This document shows positions 54,835-64,000 of a DNA stretch of 64,000 nucleotides, one piece after another. Below the pieces are notes generated by a model, which made no database searches, had not been told where the DNA came from, and was given only the letters and a program-made list of their open reading frames with translations. Numbering within the stretch: position 1 is the stretch's first letter; the number at the start of each line of letters is the position of its first letter. Source of the stretch: Klebsiella aerogenes KCTC 2190 (lineage in GTDB: Bacteria > Pseudomonadota > Gammaproteobacteria > Enterobacterales > Enterobacteriaceae); assembly GCF_000215745.1 (NCBI RefSeq), contig NC_015663.1:868001-932000 (forward strand), written 5' to 3'. Both the position numbers and the translations under genes were made by a program.

Positions 54835-55401
54835 ATGAATAATGCTGATGCCCAGGTCGACACCTGCTACGGGCCGGTAAGCCAGGAGTTTATCGACCGG
54901 GCGGCGAAGATCCGTTTACTGATCCTCGACGTCGACGGCGTGCTTTCCGACGGTCTTATCTATATGGGCAACAACGGCGAAGAGCTGAAAGCGTTTAACG
55001 TCCGCGATGGCTACGGGATCCGCTGCGCGCTGACTTCCGGTATTGAAGTCGCGATTATTACCGGGCGAAAAGCTAAACTGGTAGAAGACCGCTGCCAGAC
55101 GCTGGGCATTACGCATCTGTATCAAGGTCAGTCCGATAAGCTGTTGGCGTTTCGTGAATTATTAAGCAAACTGGCGGTTCGCCCGGATGAAGTCGCTTAT
55201 ATTGGCGACGATCTGATCGACTGGCCGGTAATGGCGGAAGTCGGTTTAAGCGTCGCCGTCGCCGATGCGCATCCGCTGCTACTCCCGCGGGCGAATTACG
55301 TCACGCGAATTAACGGCGGACGCGGCGCGGTACGCGAAGTCTGCGATTTGTTACTATTGGCGCAGGGCAAGCTTGATGAGGCCAAAGGGCAATCAATATG
55401 A
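54835..55401 (+). CDS. kdsC: KDO 8-phosphate phosphatase KdsC
   Basis: 188 residues, a C0-type HAD phosphatase without a cap. Motif I LLILDVDGVLSDG, then the conserved ITGRKAKLVEDR and YIGDDLIDWPVM (motif IV). It removes phosphate from KDO-8-P. Its last bases overlap the lptC ATG (ATGA). Confidence 0.97.
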   Translation: MNNADAQVDTCYGPVSQEFIDRAAKIRLLILDVDGVLSDGLIYMGNNGEELKAFNVRDGYGIRCALTSGIEVAIITGRKAKLVEDRCQTLGITHLYQGQSDKLLAFRELLSKLAVRPDEVAYIGDDLIDWPVMAEVGLSVAVADAHPLLLPRANYVTRINGGRGAVREVCDLLLLAQGKLDEAKGQSI

Positions 55402-55973
55402 GTAAAACCAGACGTTGGGTTATCATCTTACTATCGCTGGTCGCGTTGATCCTGATCGGCCTGAACCTGGCAAGTACGGACGACACCGCGACCGTCGCGG
55501 TCAATCCTAACGATCCGACGTATAAAAGCGAGCATACCGATACCGTGGTGTACAGCCCGGAAGGCGCGCTGAGCTATCGTCTGATAGCCGAGCATGTCGA
55601 ATACTTTTCCGAACAAGAAGTATCGTGGTTCACCAATCCGGTGATGACCACCTTTGATACCAATAAGGTTCCGACCTGGTCAATCAGAGCGGATAAAGCC
55701 AAGTTAACCAACGACCGTATGCTGTATCTTTACGGCCATGTTGAGGTCGACGCGTTGAGCCCCGACTCTCAACTGCGCAAAATTACCACCGATAACGCGC
55801 AGGTAAACCTGGTGACCCAGGATGTAACCTCTGACGATATGGTGACGTTGTACGGAACAACATTTAATTCCAGCGGCCTGAAAATGCGCGGGAACCTACG
55901 CAGCAAAAATGCCGAGCTGATTGAAAAGGTTAGAACCTCTTATGAAATTCAGAACAAACAAACTCAGCCTTAA
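55398..55973 (+). CDS. lptC: LPS export protein LptC
   Basis: 191 residues. A single N-terminal membrane anchor (WVIILLSLVALILIGLNLA) precedes a periplasmic beta-jellyroll (SYRLIAEHVEYFSEQEVSWFTNP). It takes LPS from LptBFG and hands it to LptA. It overlaps kdsC by 4 bases and lptA by 32 bases. Confidence 0.97.
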   Translation: MSKTRRWVIILLSLVALILIGLNLASTDDTATVAVNPNDPTYKSEHTDTVVYSPEGALSYRLIAEHVEYFSEQEVSWFTNPVMTTFDTNKVPTWSIRADKAKLTNDRMLYLYGHVEVDALSPDSQLRKITTDNAQVNLVTQDVTSDDMVTLYGTTFNSSGLKMRGNLRSKNAELIEKVRTSYEIQNKQTQP

Positions 55974-56487
55974 CATTGCGCTCGCAAGCGCGCTTCTGGC
56001 CGCCAGCCTGCCGGCTCTGGCAAAAACCGGCGATACCGATCAGCCGATTCACATCGAGTCCGATCAGCAGTCGTTGGATATGCAGGGCAACGTCGTGACC
56101 TTCACCGGCAACGTGGTCGTCACCCAGGGGACCATTAAAATCAATGCCGACAAAGTCGTGGTTACCCGCCCTGGCGGTGAAAAAGGCAAAGAGGTGATCG
56201 ACGGTTTCGGCAATCCGGCCACCTTCTATCAGATGCAGGACAACGGCAAGCCGGTGAAAGGCCGCGCGTCGAAAATGCATTATGAACTGCAGAACGATTT
56301 CGTGGTACTGACCGGCAACGCGCATCTGGAACAGCTGGATAGCAATATTCAGGGCGACAAAATCACCTATCTGGTGAAAGAGCAGAAAATGCAGGCCTTC
56401 AGCAACAAAGGCGGTCGCGTGACTACGGTGCTGGTACCTTCGCAGTTGCAGGACAAAAGCGGCGATCAGCAGAAGAAAGGTAAGTAA
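55942..56487 (+). CDS. lptA: LPS export periplasmic protein LptA
   Basis: 181 residues. The signal peptide (NIALASALLAASLPALA) starts at ATG 55942 and is cut near residue 27. The jellyroll contains PIHIESDQQSLDMQGNVVTFTGNVVVTQGTIKINADKV. It bridges LptC and LptD across the periplasm. The start lies inside lptC (32-base overlap), so the two are coupled. Confidence 0.97.
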   Translation: MKFRTNKLSLNIALASALLAASLPALAKTGDTDQPIHIESDQQSLDMQGNVVTFTGNVVVTQGTIKINADKVVVTRPGGEKGKEVIDGFGNPATFYQMQDNGKPVKGRASKMHYELQNDFVVLTGNAHLEQLDSNIQGDKITYLVKEQKMQAFSNKGGRVTTVLVPSQLQDKSGDQQKKGK

Positions 56488-56493
56488 TCCGTT

Positions 56494-57219
56494 ATGGCAA
56501 CATTAACTGCAAAAAATCTCGCCAAAGCCTACAAAGGCCGCCGCGTGGTGGAAGACGTCAGCCTGACCGTCAACTCCGGTGAAATCGTCGGCCTGCTGGG
56601 CCCGAACGGCGCCGGTAAGACCACCACCTTTTATATGGTGGTAGGCATCGTGCCGCGCGACGCCGGCAACATCATCATTGACGATGAAGATATCAGCCTG
56701 CTGCCGCTACATGCCCGCGCGCGCCGCGGCATCGGTTACCTGCCGCAGGAAGCCTCTATTTTCCGCCGCCTGAGCGTCTACGATAATCTGATGGCGGTGC
56801 TACAGATCCGCGACGATCTCAGCAGCGAGCAGCGTGAAGATCGCGCTAAAGAGCTGATGGAAGAGTTCCACATTGAACACCTGCGCGATAGCCTGGGCCA
56901 GGCGCTCTCCGGCGGTGAACGCCGCCGCGTCGAAATCGCCCGCGCGCTGGCGGCGAACCCGAAATTCATCCTGCTGGATGAACCGTTCGCCGGGGTTGAC
57001 CCTATCTCTGTTATCGATATTAAACGCATCATCGAACACCTGCGCGACAGCGGGCTGGGCGTACTCATTACTGACCATAACGTCAGGGAGACGCTGGCGG
57101 TCTGTGAACGAGCTTATATCGTGAGCCAGGGCCATCTCATCGCCCACGGCACCCCGCAGCAAATCCTTGAAGACGAGCAGGTTAAACGCGTGTACCTTGG
57201 GGAAGACTTCAGACTCTGA
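56494..57219 (+). CDS. lptB: LPS export ABC transporter ATP-binding protein LptB
   Basis: 241 residues. Walker [11 protein letters not shown]-loop [12 protein letters not shown], signature [13 protein letters not shown], Walker [13 protein letters not shown] and H-loop ITDHNV are all present. It powers LPS extraction by LptBFGC. It begins 6 bases after lptA. Confidence 0.98.
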   Translation: MATLTAKNLAKAYKGRRVVEDVSLTVNSGEIVGLLGPNGAGKTTTFYMVVGIVPRDAGNIIIDDEDISLLPLHARARRGIGYLPQEASIFRRLSVYDNLMAVLQIRDDLSSEQREDRAKELMEEFHIEHLRDSLGQALSGGERRRVEIARALAANPKFILLDEPFAGVDPISVIDIKRIIEHLRDSGLGVLITDHNVRETLAVCERAYIVSQGHLIAHGTPQQILEDEQVKRVYLGEDFRL

Positions 57220-57266
57220 TAGGGTAGAGGTTATAGACGTTTTAGCCGGAGATATTGACCCTGAAC

Positions 57267-58700
57267 ATGAAGCAAGGTTTGCAATTAAGGCTAAGCCAAC
57301 AGCTTGCCATGACGCCCCAACTGCAGCAGGCCATCCGCTTGTTGCAGCTGTCCACGTTAGAACTCCAGCAAGAACTCCAGCAGGCGCTGGAGAGTAACCC
57401 GTTGCTTGAGCAAACCGATCTTCACGAAGAGGTTGAAACCACAGAAGCCGAGGACCGCGAGTCTCTGGATACCGTCGACGCGCTCGAACAAAAAGAGATG
57501 CCGGACGAGCTCCCGCTGGACGCCAGCTGGGATGAAATCTACACCGCCGGCACGCCGTCGGGTAATGGCGTCGACTACCAGGACGATGAACTGCCGATCT
57601 ATCAGGGTGAGACCACCCAAAGCCTGCAGGATTATCTGATGTGGCAGGTCGAGCTCACGCCATTCACCGATACCGACCGCGCGATAGCCACCTCCATCGT
57701 CGATGCCGTTGACGATACCGGCTACCTCACTATTTCCATTCAGGACATTGTCGACAGTATCGAAGATGATGAAATTGGTCTTGAGGAAGTTGAAGCGGTA
57801 CTCAAGCGCGTACAGCGTTTCGATCCGGTCGGCGTCGCCGCCAGGGATCTCCGTGACTGCCTGCTGATCCAGCTTTCACAATTTGCCAAAGAGACGCCGT
57901 GGCTGGAAGAAGCCAGGTTGATTATCAGCGAGCATCTTGATCTCCTGGCCAACCACGATTTCCGTAGCCTGATGCGCGTCACTCGCTTGAAAGAAGACGT
58001 TCTGAAAGAGGCGGTTTGCCTGATCCAGTCGCTGGATCCGCGCCCGGGTCAGTCCATTCAAACCAGCGAGCCGGAATACGTGATCCCGGATGTACTGGTG
58101 CGCAAGGTTAACGGCCGCTGGGTCGTCGAGCTCAATTCCGACAGCATTCCGCGGCTGAAGATTAATCAGCAATACGCGGCGATGGGCAATAATGCGCGCA
58201 ACGACGCCGACAGCCAGTTTATCCGCAGCAACCTGCAAGAAGCCCGCTGGCTGATTAAGAGCCTTGAGAGCCGTAACGATACCCTGCTGCGGGTCAGCCG
58301 CTGCATCGTCGAACAACAGCAGGCCTTCTTTGAACAGGGTGAAGAATTTATGAAACCGATGGTGCTGGCGGATATCGCCCAGGCCGTCGAGATGCATGAA
58401 TCAACCATTTCACGCGTTACCACGCAAAAATATCTGCACAGTCCACGCGGTATTTTTGAGTTGAAGTATTTCTTCTCCAGCCACGTCAATACCGAAGGCG
58501 GCGGTGAAGCCTCGTCTACCGCCATTCGTGCGCTGGTGAAGAAGTTAATCGCCGCGGAGAACCCCGCGAAGCCGTTGAGCGACAGCAAGCTCACCACCAT
58601 GCTCTCCGATCAGGGTATTATGGTGGCGCGGCGCACTGTTGCTAAGTACCGAGAGTCTTTATCCATTCCGCCGTCAAACCAGCGCAAACAACTGGTCTGA
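57267..58700 (+). CDS. rpoN: RNA polymerase sigma-54 factor RpoN
   Basis: 477 residues from ATG at 57267. The Gln/Leu-rich region I ([29 protein letters not shown]) binds activators, an acidic region II follows, then core-binding and the helix-turn-helix. The RpoN box [11 protein letters not shown] is near the end. An upstream in-frame codon at 57255 is less likely. It heads the group rpoN-hpf-ptsN-rapZ-npr. Confidence 0.98.
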   Translation: MKQGLQLRLSQQLAMTPQLQQAIRLLQLSTLELQQELQQALESNPLLEQTDLHEEVETTEAEDRESLDTVDALEQKEMPDELPLDASWDEIYTAGTPSGNGVDYQDDELPIYQGETTQSLQDYLMWQVELTPFTDTDRAIATSIVDAVDDTGYLTISIQDIVDSIEDDEIGLEEVEAVLKRVQRFDPVGVAARDLRDCLLIQLSQFAKETPWLEEARLIISEHLDLLANHDFRSLMRVTRLKEDVLKEAVCLIQSLDPRPGQSIQTSEPEYVIPDVLVRKVNGRWVVELNSDSIPRLKINQQYAAMGNNARNDADSQFIRSNLQEARWLIKSLESRNDTLLRVSRCIVEQQQAFFEQGEEFMKPMVLADIAQAVEMHESTISRVTTQKYLHSPRGIFELKYFFSSHVNTEGGGEASSTAIRALVKKLIAAENPAKPLSDSKLTTMLSDQGIMVARRTVAKYRESLSIPPSNQRKQLV

Positions 58701-58722
58701 CACAACCGATAAGGAAGACACT

Positions 58723-59010
58723 ATGCAGCTCAACATTACAGGACACAACGTCGAGATCACTCCCGCCATGCGCGACTTCGTCACTACGAAGTTCAGCAAA
58801 CTGGAGCAGTTTTTCGATAGGATCAACCAGGTCTATATTGTGTTAAAAGTAGAGAAGGTGACGCAAATCGCGGACGCCAATTTGCATGTCAACGGTGGCG
58901 AAATCCATGCCAGTGCGGAAGGGCAGGATATGTATGCTGCTATCGATGGTCTTATCGATAAGCTGGCAAGACAGTTAACAAAACATAAAGATAAACTGAA
59001 ACAACACTAA
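58723..59010 (+). CDS. hpf: Ribosome hibernation promoting factor HPF (short form)
   Basis: 95 residues (MQLNITGHNVEITPAMRDFV...). It is the short HPF that works with RMF to form 100S ribosomes in stationary phase. AAGGAAG precedes the ATG, 22 bases after rpoN. Confidence 0.97.
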   Translation: MQLNITGHNVEITPAMRDFVTTKFSKLEQFFDRINQVYIVLKVEKVTQIADANLHVNGGEIHASAEGQDMYAAIDGLIDKLARQLTKHKDKLKQH

Positions 59011-59024
59011 TTGTCCGGGCGATC

Positions 59025-59053
59025 GCCCTTATCCGCAGCCCGCGGATAAGGGC
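59025..59053 (+). repeat. 12-bp perfect hairpin between hpf and ptsN
   Basis: GCCCTTATCCGC (59025-59036) and GCGGATAAGGGC (59042-59053) form a strong stem with a 5-base loop, 15 bases before the ptsN ATG. There is no T run, so it is not a standard terminator. Confidence 0.75.
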
Positions 59054-59068
59054 AGCTCAGGTGAAATT

Positions 59069-59557
59069 ATGATGAACAACGATTCCGCTCTACAACTGAG
59101 CAATGTCCTTAACCAGGATTGTACCCGTAGCCAGGTTCACTGCCAGAGCAAGAAACGCGCGCTGGAAATTATCAGCGAACTGGCGGCGAAGCAGCTAGGT
59201 TTACCGCCTCAGGTGGTCTTTGAAGCGATCCTGACCCGTGAAAAAATGGGCAGTACCGGGATCGGCAACGGCATTGCGATCCCTCACGGCAAGCTTGAAG
59301 AGGATACCCTGCGCGCCGTTGGCGTATTTGTGCAGTTGGAAACGCCGATCGCCTTCGATGCGATCGACAATCAGCCGGTCGATCTGCTGTTTGCGCTACT
59401 GGTGCCGGCCGATCAAACCAAAACCCATCTGCATACGCTCTCGCTGGTCGCCAAACGTCTGGCGGACAAAACCATCTGCCGTCGCCTGCGCGCTGCGGTG
59501 AGCGATGAAGAGTTGTATGAGATCATCACCGAAGCAGGAAGCAGCGATGACGCTTAA
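59069..59557 (+). CDS. ptsN: PTS nitrogen-regulatory enzyme IIA (EIIA-Ntr) PtsN
   Basis: 162 residues, an EIIA-mannitol/fructose-type fold. The phosphorylated histidine is H73 in GIAIPHGKLEE. It receives phosphate from EI-Ntr via NPr and controls potassium uptake and other envelope functions. Confidence 0.97.
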   Translation: MMNNDSALQLSNVLNQDCTRSQVHCQSKKRALEIISELAAKQLGLPPQVVFEAILTREKMGSTGIGNGIAIPHGKLEEDTLRAVGVFVQLETPIAFDAIDNQPVDLLFALLVPADQTKTHLHTLSLVAKRLADKTICRRLRAAVSDEELYEIITEAGSSDDA

Positions 59558-59602
59558 CGTGAGTCGCGTCTTAACCTTTATCGTACTGAGGAGAAACGGT
59601 AC

Positions 59603-60457
59603 ATGGTACTGATGATCGTCAGCGGCCGCTCTGGCTCGGGGAAATCCGTCGCCCTGCGAGCGCTGGAAGATATGGGCTTCTACTGTGTGGATAACCTGCC
59701 GGTAGTGCTGTTGCCTGAGCTGGCGCGAACGCTGGCCGACCGCGATATCTCTGCGGCCGTCAGCATTGACGTGCGCAATATGCCGGAATCACCGGAAATC
59801 TTTGAACAAGCGATGCAGAATCTGCCGGAATCCTTCTCCCCGCAGCTGCTGTTCCTTGATGCCGACCGCAACACCCTGATCCGCCGCTACAGCGATACCC
59901 GTCGCTTACATCCGCTCTCCAGCAAGAATCTGTCGCTTGAAAGCGCGATCGACGAAGAGAGCGATCTGCTTGAGCCGCTGCGCTCCCGTGCGGATCTGAT
60001 CGTCGATACTTCCGAAATGTCGGTGCATGAACTGGCCGAGATGCTGCGTACCCGCCTGTTAGGTAAACGCGAGCGTGAATTGACGATGGTCTTTGAATCA
60101 TTCGGCTTCAAACACGGTATCCCTATCGATGCCGATTACGTGTTTGACGTCCGCTTCCTGCCAAACCCGCACTGGGATCCGAAGCTGCGCCCCATGACCG
60201 GCCTCGATAAACCGGTTGCCGCCTTCCTCGATCGCCATACGGAAGTGCATAACTTTATTTACCAGACGCGTAGCTATCTGGAGCTATGGTTGCCGATGCT
60301 GGAAACCAATAACCGCAGCTATCTGACGGTAGCCATTGGTTGTACCGGCGGTAAGCATCGCTCGGTCTATATTGCCGAACAGCTGGCTGACTACTTCCGT
60401 TCGCGCGGTAAGAACGTGCAATCTCGTCACCGGACGCTGGAAAAACGTAAATCATGA
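59603..60457 (+). CDS. rapZ: RNase adapter protein RapZ
   Basis: 284 residues. The Walker A GRSGSGKS is at residues 8-15; the C-terminal half carries [20 protein letters not shown] and a basic RNA-binding tail ([10 protein letters not shown]). It delivers the sRNA GlmZ to RNase E and so tunes glmS. It overlaps npr by 4 bases. Confidence 0.98.
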   Translation: MVLMIVSGRSGSGKSVALRALEDMGFYCVDNLPVVLLPELARTLADRDISAAVSIDVRNMPESPEIFEQAMQNLPESFSPQLLFLDADRNTLIRRYSDTRRLHPLSSKNLSLESAIDEESDLLEPLRSRADLIVDTSEMSVHELAEMLRTRLLGKRERELTMVFESFGFKHGIPIDADYVFDVRFLPNPHWDPKLRPMTGLDKPVAAFLDRHTEVHNFIYQTRSYLELWLPMLETNNRSYLTVAIGCTGGKHRSVYIAEQLADYFRSRGKNVQSRHRTLEKRKS

Positions 60458-60726
60458 CCGTCAAGCAAACCGTTGAAATCACCAACAAGCTGGGCATGCA
60501 CGCGCGCCCGGCAATGAAGCTTTTCGAGCTGATGCAGAATTTCGATGCGGAAGTGTTGCTACGCAACGACGAAGGCACCGAAGCGGAAGCCAACAGCGTT
60601 ATCGCCCTGCTGATGCTGGATTCCGCCAAAGGACGCCAAATTGAGGTTGAGGCCAGCGGCCCGCAGGAAGTCGAAGCGCTGGCGGCGGTGATTGCGCTGT
60701 TCAACGCCGGGTTTGATGAAGACTAA
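60454..60726 (+). CDS. npr: Phosphocarrier protein NPr
   Basis: 90 residues, an HPr-like fold. The active histidine is H16 in [16 protein letters not shown]. It passes phosphate from EI-Ntr to PtsN. The start overlaps the rapZ stop; the gene is convergent with mtgA. Confidence 0.97.
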   Translation: MTVKQTVEITNKLGMHARPAMKLFELMQNFDAEVLLRNDEGTEAEANSVIALLMLDSAKGRQIEVEASGPQEVEALAAVIALFNAGFDED

Positions 60727-60748
60727 TCATCTCCCGGCGGGATCGCGG

Positions 60749-61462
60749 TTAATGCAGCTTATTGGCCTGCATAAAGCCTTCGCCGCCTAACTGACGCATC
60801 TGGCGCAGGATCCACGCCTGTCGGCTATGAACATAGCCTGATGGCGCATCGGCGCGAAAACGAATCGGGTTCGGTAATACCGCCGCCAGCAGCGCGGCCT
60901 CTGCAGGGGTCAAACGGCTGGCCGGCTTATGAAAATAGCGCTGGGCCGCCGCTTCTACGCCGAAAATACCGTCGCCAAACTCGGCAATATTCAAGTACAC
61001 GGTAAGAATGCGCTTCTTGCTCCAGACCGTTTCAATGCCGACGGTCAAGCCCACTTCCAGCCCCTTGCGCAACCAGCTGCGGCCATCCCATAAAAACAGG
61101 TTTTTTGCCGTCTGCTGAGAGAGCGTCGACGCGCCGCGAATACGATTTTCATTCCGTTCGTTGTGCGCCAGCGCTTTTTCGATTGCCGGCACGTCAAAAC
61201 CCCAGTGGTCGGGGAATTTCTGATCTTCGGCGGCAATCACCGCCAGCCCCATCCAGGGGGAAATCTCGTCCATGCCAACCCAATCAGAATGGGCGACATA
61301 ATGGAAATCACCGGAGAACCAGGCGCTAACCTGGCGCTCCAGCATCACCGCTGAGAACGGCACCGGCAGGACGCTGAATACGGCGATACCGCCGCCCCAG
61401 AACACCACACAGACCAGCAGCAGGCGCTTAATCATCGCCAGCGGCGCAACACGCTTACTCAT
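60749..61462 (-). CDS. mtgA: Monofunctional peptidoglycan glycosyltransferase MtgA
   Basis: 237 residues. One N-terminal membrane anchor is followed by a GT51 domain: [13 protein letters not shown] (catalytic Glu in AAEDQ), [17 protein letters not shown] and the [29 protein letters not shown] stretch. It polymerises lipid II. It overlaps elbB by 4 bases. Confidence 0.97.
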   Translation of the reverse strand: MSKRVAPLAMIKRLLLVCVVFWGGGIAVFSVLPVPFSAVMLERQVSAWFSGDFHYVAHSDWVGMDEISPWMGLAVIAAEDQKFPDHWGFDVPAIEKALAHNERNENRIRGASTLSQQTAKNLFLWDGRSWLRKGLEVGLTVGIETVWSKKRILTVYLNIAEFGDGIFGVEAAAQRYFHKPASRLTPAEAALLAAVLPNPIRFRADAPSGYVHSRQAWILRQMRQLGGEGFMQANKLH

Positions 61463-62112
61463 TCAGCGAGAACCAGTACGCGATCGACCAGTTTCTCAAT
61501 ACCGCTGGCTGCCTCGGCAATATTCTGCGCCAGCATATAAGCAGGCGTGGTCACCACTTTGTTGTCTTCATCGACCACGATGTCGTCAACCGGGCACGGC
61601 ACGTGCTCCGCGCCCATCTCTTCCAGCACCTCGGCAGTATCCGGATCGGTACCGATGGTTATCCGCAGCGGCGTCGGGAAAATCTTCGGCAACAGCGCCG
61701 GCGCGATACACATAAAGCCCAGCGGCTTACCCGCTTCGTGCATCGCCAGCGTTAACGCCTGCAGATCGCGATCAACAACGCATTCACTTCCCTGGGCGGC
61801 AAAATTACTCAGGTTTTTCGCCGCGCCCAAGCCGCCTGGCACAATCAGCGCATCCAGCTCGTCCGCGCGGGCGCTGGCCAAAGGCTGAATAGCGCCGCGC
61901 GCCAGGCGCGCCGCTTCAATCAGCACGTTGCGGCTTTCCGCCATCGTTTCGCCGGTCAGATGGTTGATCACGTCGGTTTGCGCCTTATCCGGCGCAAAGC
62001 AAACCGCCTGCGCGCCGCGACGCGCAATGGCCAACAGGGTAATGACCGCTTCATGGATTTCTGCGCCGTCGTAAACGCCACAGCCGCTTAGTACCACGCC
62101 AATCTTCTTCAT
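61459..62112 (-). CDS. elbB: DJ-1/PfpI-like glyoxalase ElbB
   Basis: 217 residues, DJ-1 superfamily, with [21 protein letters not shown] at the start and the nucleophile region [15 protein letters not shown]. coli ElbB has weak glyoxalase activity; an isoprenoid link has been proposed. It lies between the ArcZ gene and mtgA. Confidence 0.96.
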   Translation of the reverse strand: MKKIGVVLSGCGVYDGAEIHEAVITLLAIARRGAQAVCFAPDKAQTDVINHLTGETMAESRNVLIEAARLARGAIQPLASARADELDALIVPGGLGAAKNLSNFAAQGSECVVDRDLQALTLAMHEAGKPLGFMCIAPALLPKIFPTPLRITIGTDPDTAEVLEEMGAEHVPCPVDDIVVDEDNKVVTTPAYMLAQNIAEAASGIEKLVDRVLVLAE

Positions 62113-62230
62113 CTTGCTAACCCCTTAGCGCAACTCTATGAAACAAGTAAATAATTTTGATTTACTCGCTATGCTTCACATATTTTACCGATTCACGTAA
62201 CAAAATATTTATGGTTTGCTATCTTAATGA

Positions 62231-62355
62231 GCGAGCAAGCCAAATCCTCAGGTTGCGCCGTGTAAAAAAATCACTCGAACAATCCTGGCTCAACAACCAG
62301 TTCCCTGGTGTTGGCGCAGTATTCGCGCACCCCGGTTTATCCGGGGTCATTTTTT
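62231..62355 (+). ncRNA. arcZ: Hfq-dependent small RNA ArcZ (SraH/RyhA)
   Basis: The 3' part from TCCCTGGTGTTGGCGCAGTA (62302-62321) through the terminator (ACCCCGG-TTTAT-CCGGGGT then a T run to 62355) is almost identical to E. coli ArcZ, including the seed made by RNase E processing. The 5' half differs. The position between elbB and arcB, antisense to the arcB end, is the same. A TATCTT -10-like box at 62220-62225 puts the start near 62231. ArcZ activates rpoS and represses arcB and motility genes. Confidence 0.9.
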
Positions 62356-64000
62356 ATCCGCCGCCGCAATCCAGGCCTTCAGTACCGCAACATCGTTTTG
62401 CCACTCGGATTTCATCTCTTCCACCCACTCGCCGACGTTGTCTTCCCAGGCGGGTAAATCTGGCGTTTGGATCTGCTGCCCTAATTGCTGGATATGACGC
62501 AAGCCTATCGACCCCGCCGCGCCCTTAATTTTATGGCCTTCATCGACGATACCTTTCTGGTCGCGCGCGGTGAGATTCGATTCCAGCACGGACATGTAGC
62601 CCGGCATCATCTTCTCGAACACCGCCAGCCCGTCGGTAATCAGCTTCGGCCCCACCAGCTCAATATATTGTTCCAGCATGTCGGTATCCAGTACCGATGC
62701 CGATTTCGCCACATCCACCGCAGGCGGCTCATGGCCATCGTCTTCCGGCGCATCCCAGAATTTCTTGATGATCGCGGTTAACGCCGGTACCGACAGCGGC
62801 TTGCTCAGTACATCATCCATGCCGGCATCAAGGTACTCTTTTTTGTCCTTCAGGACGTTGGCGGTCAGCGCCACCAGCGGCGGCAACTCATCGGCGGCAT
62901 AGCGTTGTTTTAGCTGTCGCGAGATATCGAGGCCGGTCATGTCCGGTAGCTGAATGTCCAGCAGCACCAGGTCGTATTCGCCGGGTTCGAACATCTCCAG
63001 CGCGGCTTTACCAGTCATCGCCACGTCCACGCTGTTGCCCAATTTTTCCAGCACCGAACGGGCGACAATCACGTTCAGTTCGATATCTTCCACCAGCAGC
63101 ACATTCAGCGCCGGCAGCGGCATATCGTCTTCGGCCAGCGTATCTTCAACTTCATCAGCTACCGCCTGCGCGTGTACGGTCAAGGTAAACGTCGCCCCCT
63201 GCCCCGGCTGGCTGGTCACGCTGATATCGCCGCCCATATTGCGCGCCAGCCGGCGCGATACCGCCAGCCCGATACCGGTACCGGTTGCCGGTTTACCGCC
63301 GTGGCTGTCTTTCACCTGATAATACATGGCGAAAATTTTGTCCTGCTCCGCCTGCGGGATACCGATACCGGAGTCCTCGACTTCGAAGTGCAGCATATCG
63401 CCTTCGTCATAGCGGACGCGCACGGTGACATTGCCCTGTTGGGTAAACTTCACCGCATTGCTGATCAGGTTCCACAGGATCTGCCGCAGACGCGTGCCAT
63501 CGGTTATCACCTTATGCGGCAGCGGCTGGGTTGGCTCCATCACAAAGCGCAAACCTTTCTGCTGCGCCTGCAGGCCTGAGAGGTTCTCCAGATCGGCAAG
63601 GAAGCTGGTAAAATCCACCTCCTGATTATCAAGCTGAACTTTGCGCCGCTCCATCTTATCCATATCGATAATATCGTTGAAGATATTCCCCAGCGTCACC
63701 GCTGAAACATGGATAGTTTTCAGATATTTTTCCTGCTCGTTGGTCAATTCAGTATCCAGCAGGATGCGGCTGAGCCCAACGATGCCATTGAGCGGCGTAC
63801 GCAGCTCGTGGCTGATGGTTGAGATAAAGGTGGTCTTGTCCCGGCTGGCGCGCTCCAACGCGTCCTGATAGCGCTTACGCTCGGTAATATCGCGGCCAAA
63901 GCCCATCAGACCACGGCGCTTGCCCACGCGGTCATAGTAGGGGACCTTGCGGATCTCAAAGCAGGCTTTACGCCCATCGGGATAATCGAGCCATTGTTCG
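62347..64000 (-). CDS. arcB: Aerobic respiration control hybrid sensor kinase ArcB, C-terminal part (5' end outside window)
   Basis: About 550 codons are present and the frame runs off the right edge. The partial protein has the end of the PAS domain (GLMGFGRDITERKR), the dimerisation helix with the phospho-accepting histidine in TISHELRTPLNG, the ATPase lobe (DSGIGIPQ, GTGIGLAVS), a receiver domain (VLLVEDIELN; phospho-Asp in DLVLLDIQLPDMTG) and an HPt domain (GHKIKGAAGSIGL). It senses quinone redox state and phosphorylates ArcA. Its stop overlaps the ArcZ terminator by 9 bases. Confidence 0.98.
   Translation of the reverse strand, partial: EQWLDYPDGRKACFEIRKVPYYDRVGKRRGLMGFGRDITERKRYQDALERASRDKTTFISTISHELRTPLNGIVGLSRILLDTELTNEQEKYLKTIHVSAVTLGNIFNDIIDMDKMERRKVQLDNQEVDFTSFLADLENLSGLQAQQKGLRFVMEPTQPLPHKVITDGTRLRQILWNLISNAVKFTQQGNVTVRVRYDEGDMLHFEVEDSGIGIPQAEQDKIFAMYYQVKDSHGGKPATGTGIGLAVSRRLARNMGGDISVTSQPGQGATFTLTVHAQAVADEVEDTLAEDDMPLPALNVLLVEDIELNVIVARSVLEKLGNSVDVAMTGKAALEMFEPGEYDLVLLDIQLPDMTGLDISRQLKQRYAADELPPLVALTANVLKDKKEYLDAGMDDVLSKPLSVPALTAIIKKFWDAPEDDGHEPPAVDVAKSASVLDTDMLEQYIELVGPKLITDGLAVFEKMMPGYMSVLESNLTARDQKGIVDEGHKIKGAAGSIGLRHIQQLGQQIQTPDLPAWEDNVGEWVEEMKSEWQNDVAVLKAWIAAADKK

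Overview
The window is chromosomal core DNA of an enterobacterium. Gene order from rsmI to arcB follows the Escherichia coli yraL-arcB region almost gene for gene, and protein lengths and motifs match that family closely. The moderately high GC content, the REP-type repeats and the accessory genes at the two variable spots suggest the Klebsiella/Raoultella/Enterobacter side of the Enterobacteriaceae. The genus is an inference. No insertion sequence, integrase, prophage, rRNA operon or CRISPR array is visible. CDS coordinates include the stop codon. 

Layout: (1) 1-4883 is the end of an N-acetylgalactosamine (GalNAc) catabolic cluster (agaA partial, agaS, kbaY) with AgaR-like operators. It is followed by a gene for an exported GH36/GH27-like glycosidase where E. 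coli K-12 has agaBCDI. (2) 4917-18391 holds rsmI, lpoA-yraN-diaA-dolP, yraQR, yhbO/P/Q/S, the oxygen-independent ubiquinone genes ubiT and ubiUV, yhbW and the tryptophan permease mtr. (3) 18536-30850 is the RNA metabolism and translation block on the minus strand: metY-rimP-nusA-infB-rbfA-truB-rpsO-pnp, then nlpI, the leader peptide yrbN and deaD. (4) 31157-34695 holds argG with paired ARG boxes, then three genes not typical of this spot in E. coli (an IprA/YaiV-like regulator, a YfaZ-like outer membrane protein and a small lipoprotein), ending at tRNA-Leu. (5) 34705-47765 holds secG, glmM-folP, ftsH-rlmE, yhbY, greA with its GraL leader RNA, dacB, obgE-yhbE-rpmA-rplU, ispB and sfsB. (6) 47828-62355 is the envelope block: murA, ibaG, mlaFEDCB, yrbG-kdsDC-lptCAB, rpoN-hpf-ptsN-rapZ-npr, mtgA, elbB and the sRNA ArcZ. 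It ends in the 3' part of arcB. 

Several genes work together. kdsD/kdsC make KDO, lptA/B/C export LPS, mlaB-F keep the outer membrane asymmetric, and murA, glmM, dacB, mtgA, lpoA and nlpI serve peptidoglycan. ArcZ sits tail to tail with the oxygen sensor kinase gene arcB. The points most worth a second look are the secreted glycosidase next to the GalNAc pathway, a tRNA-Leu 3'-end fragment just upstream of metY exactly 3,700 bp from the intact tRNA-Leu, the accessory genes beside that tRNA, a terminator-like hairpin abutting the yfaZ-like start, and a long inverted repeat that could hide the yhbW ribosome binding site.
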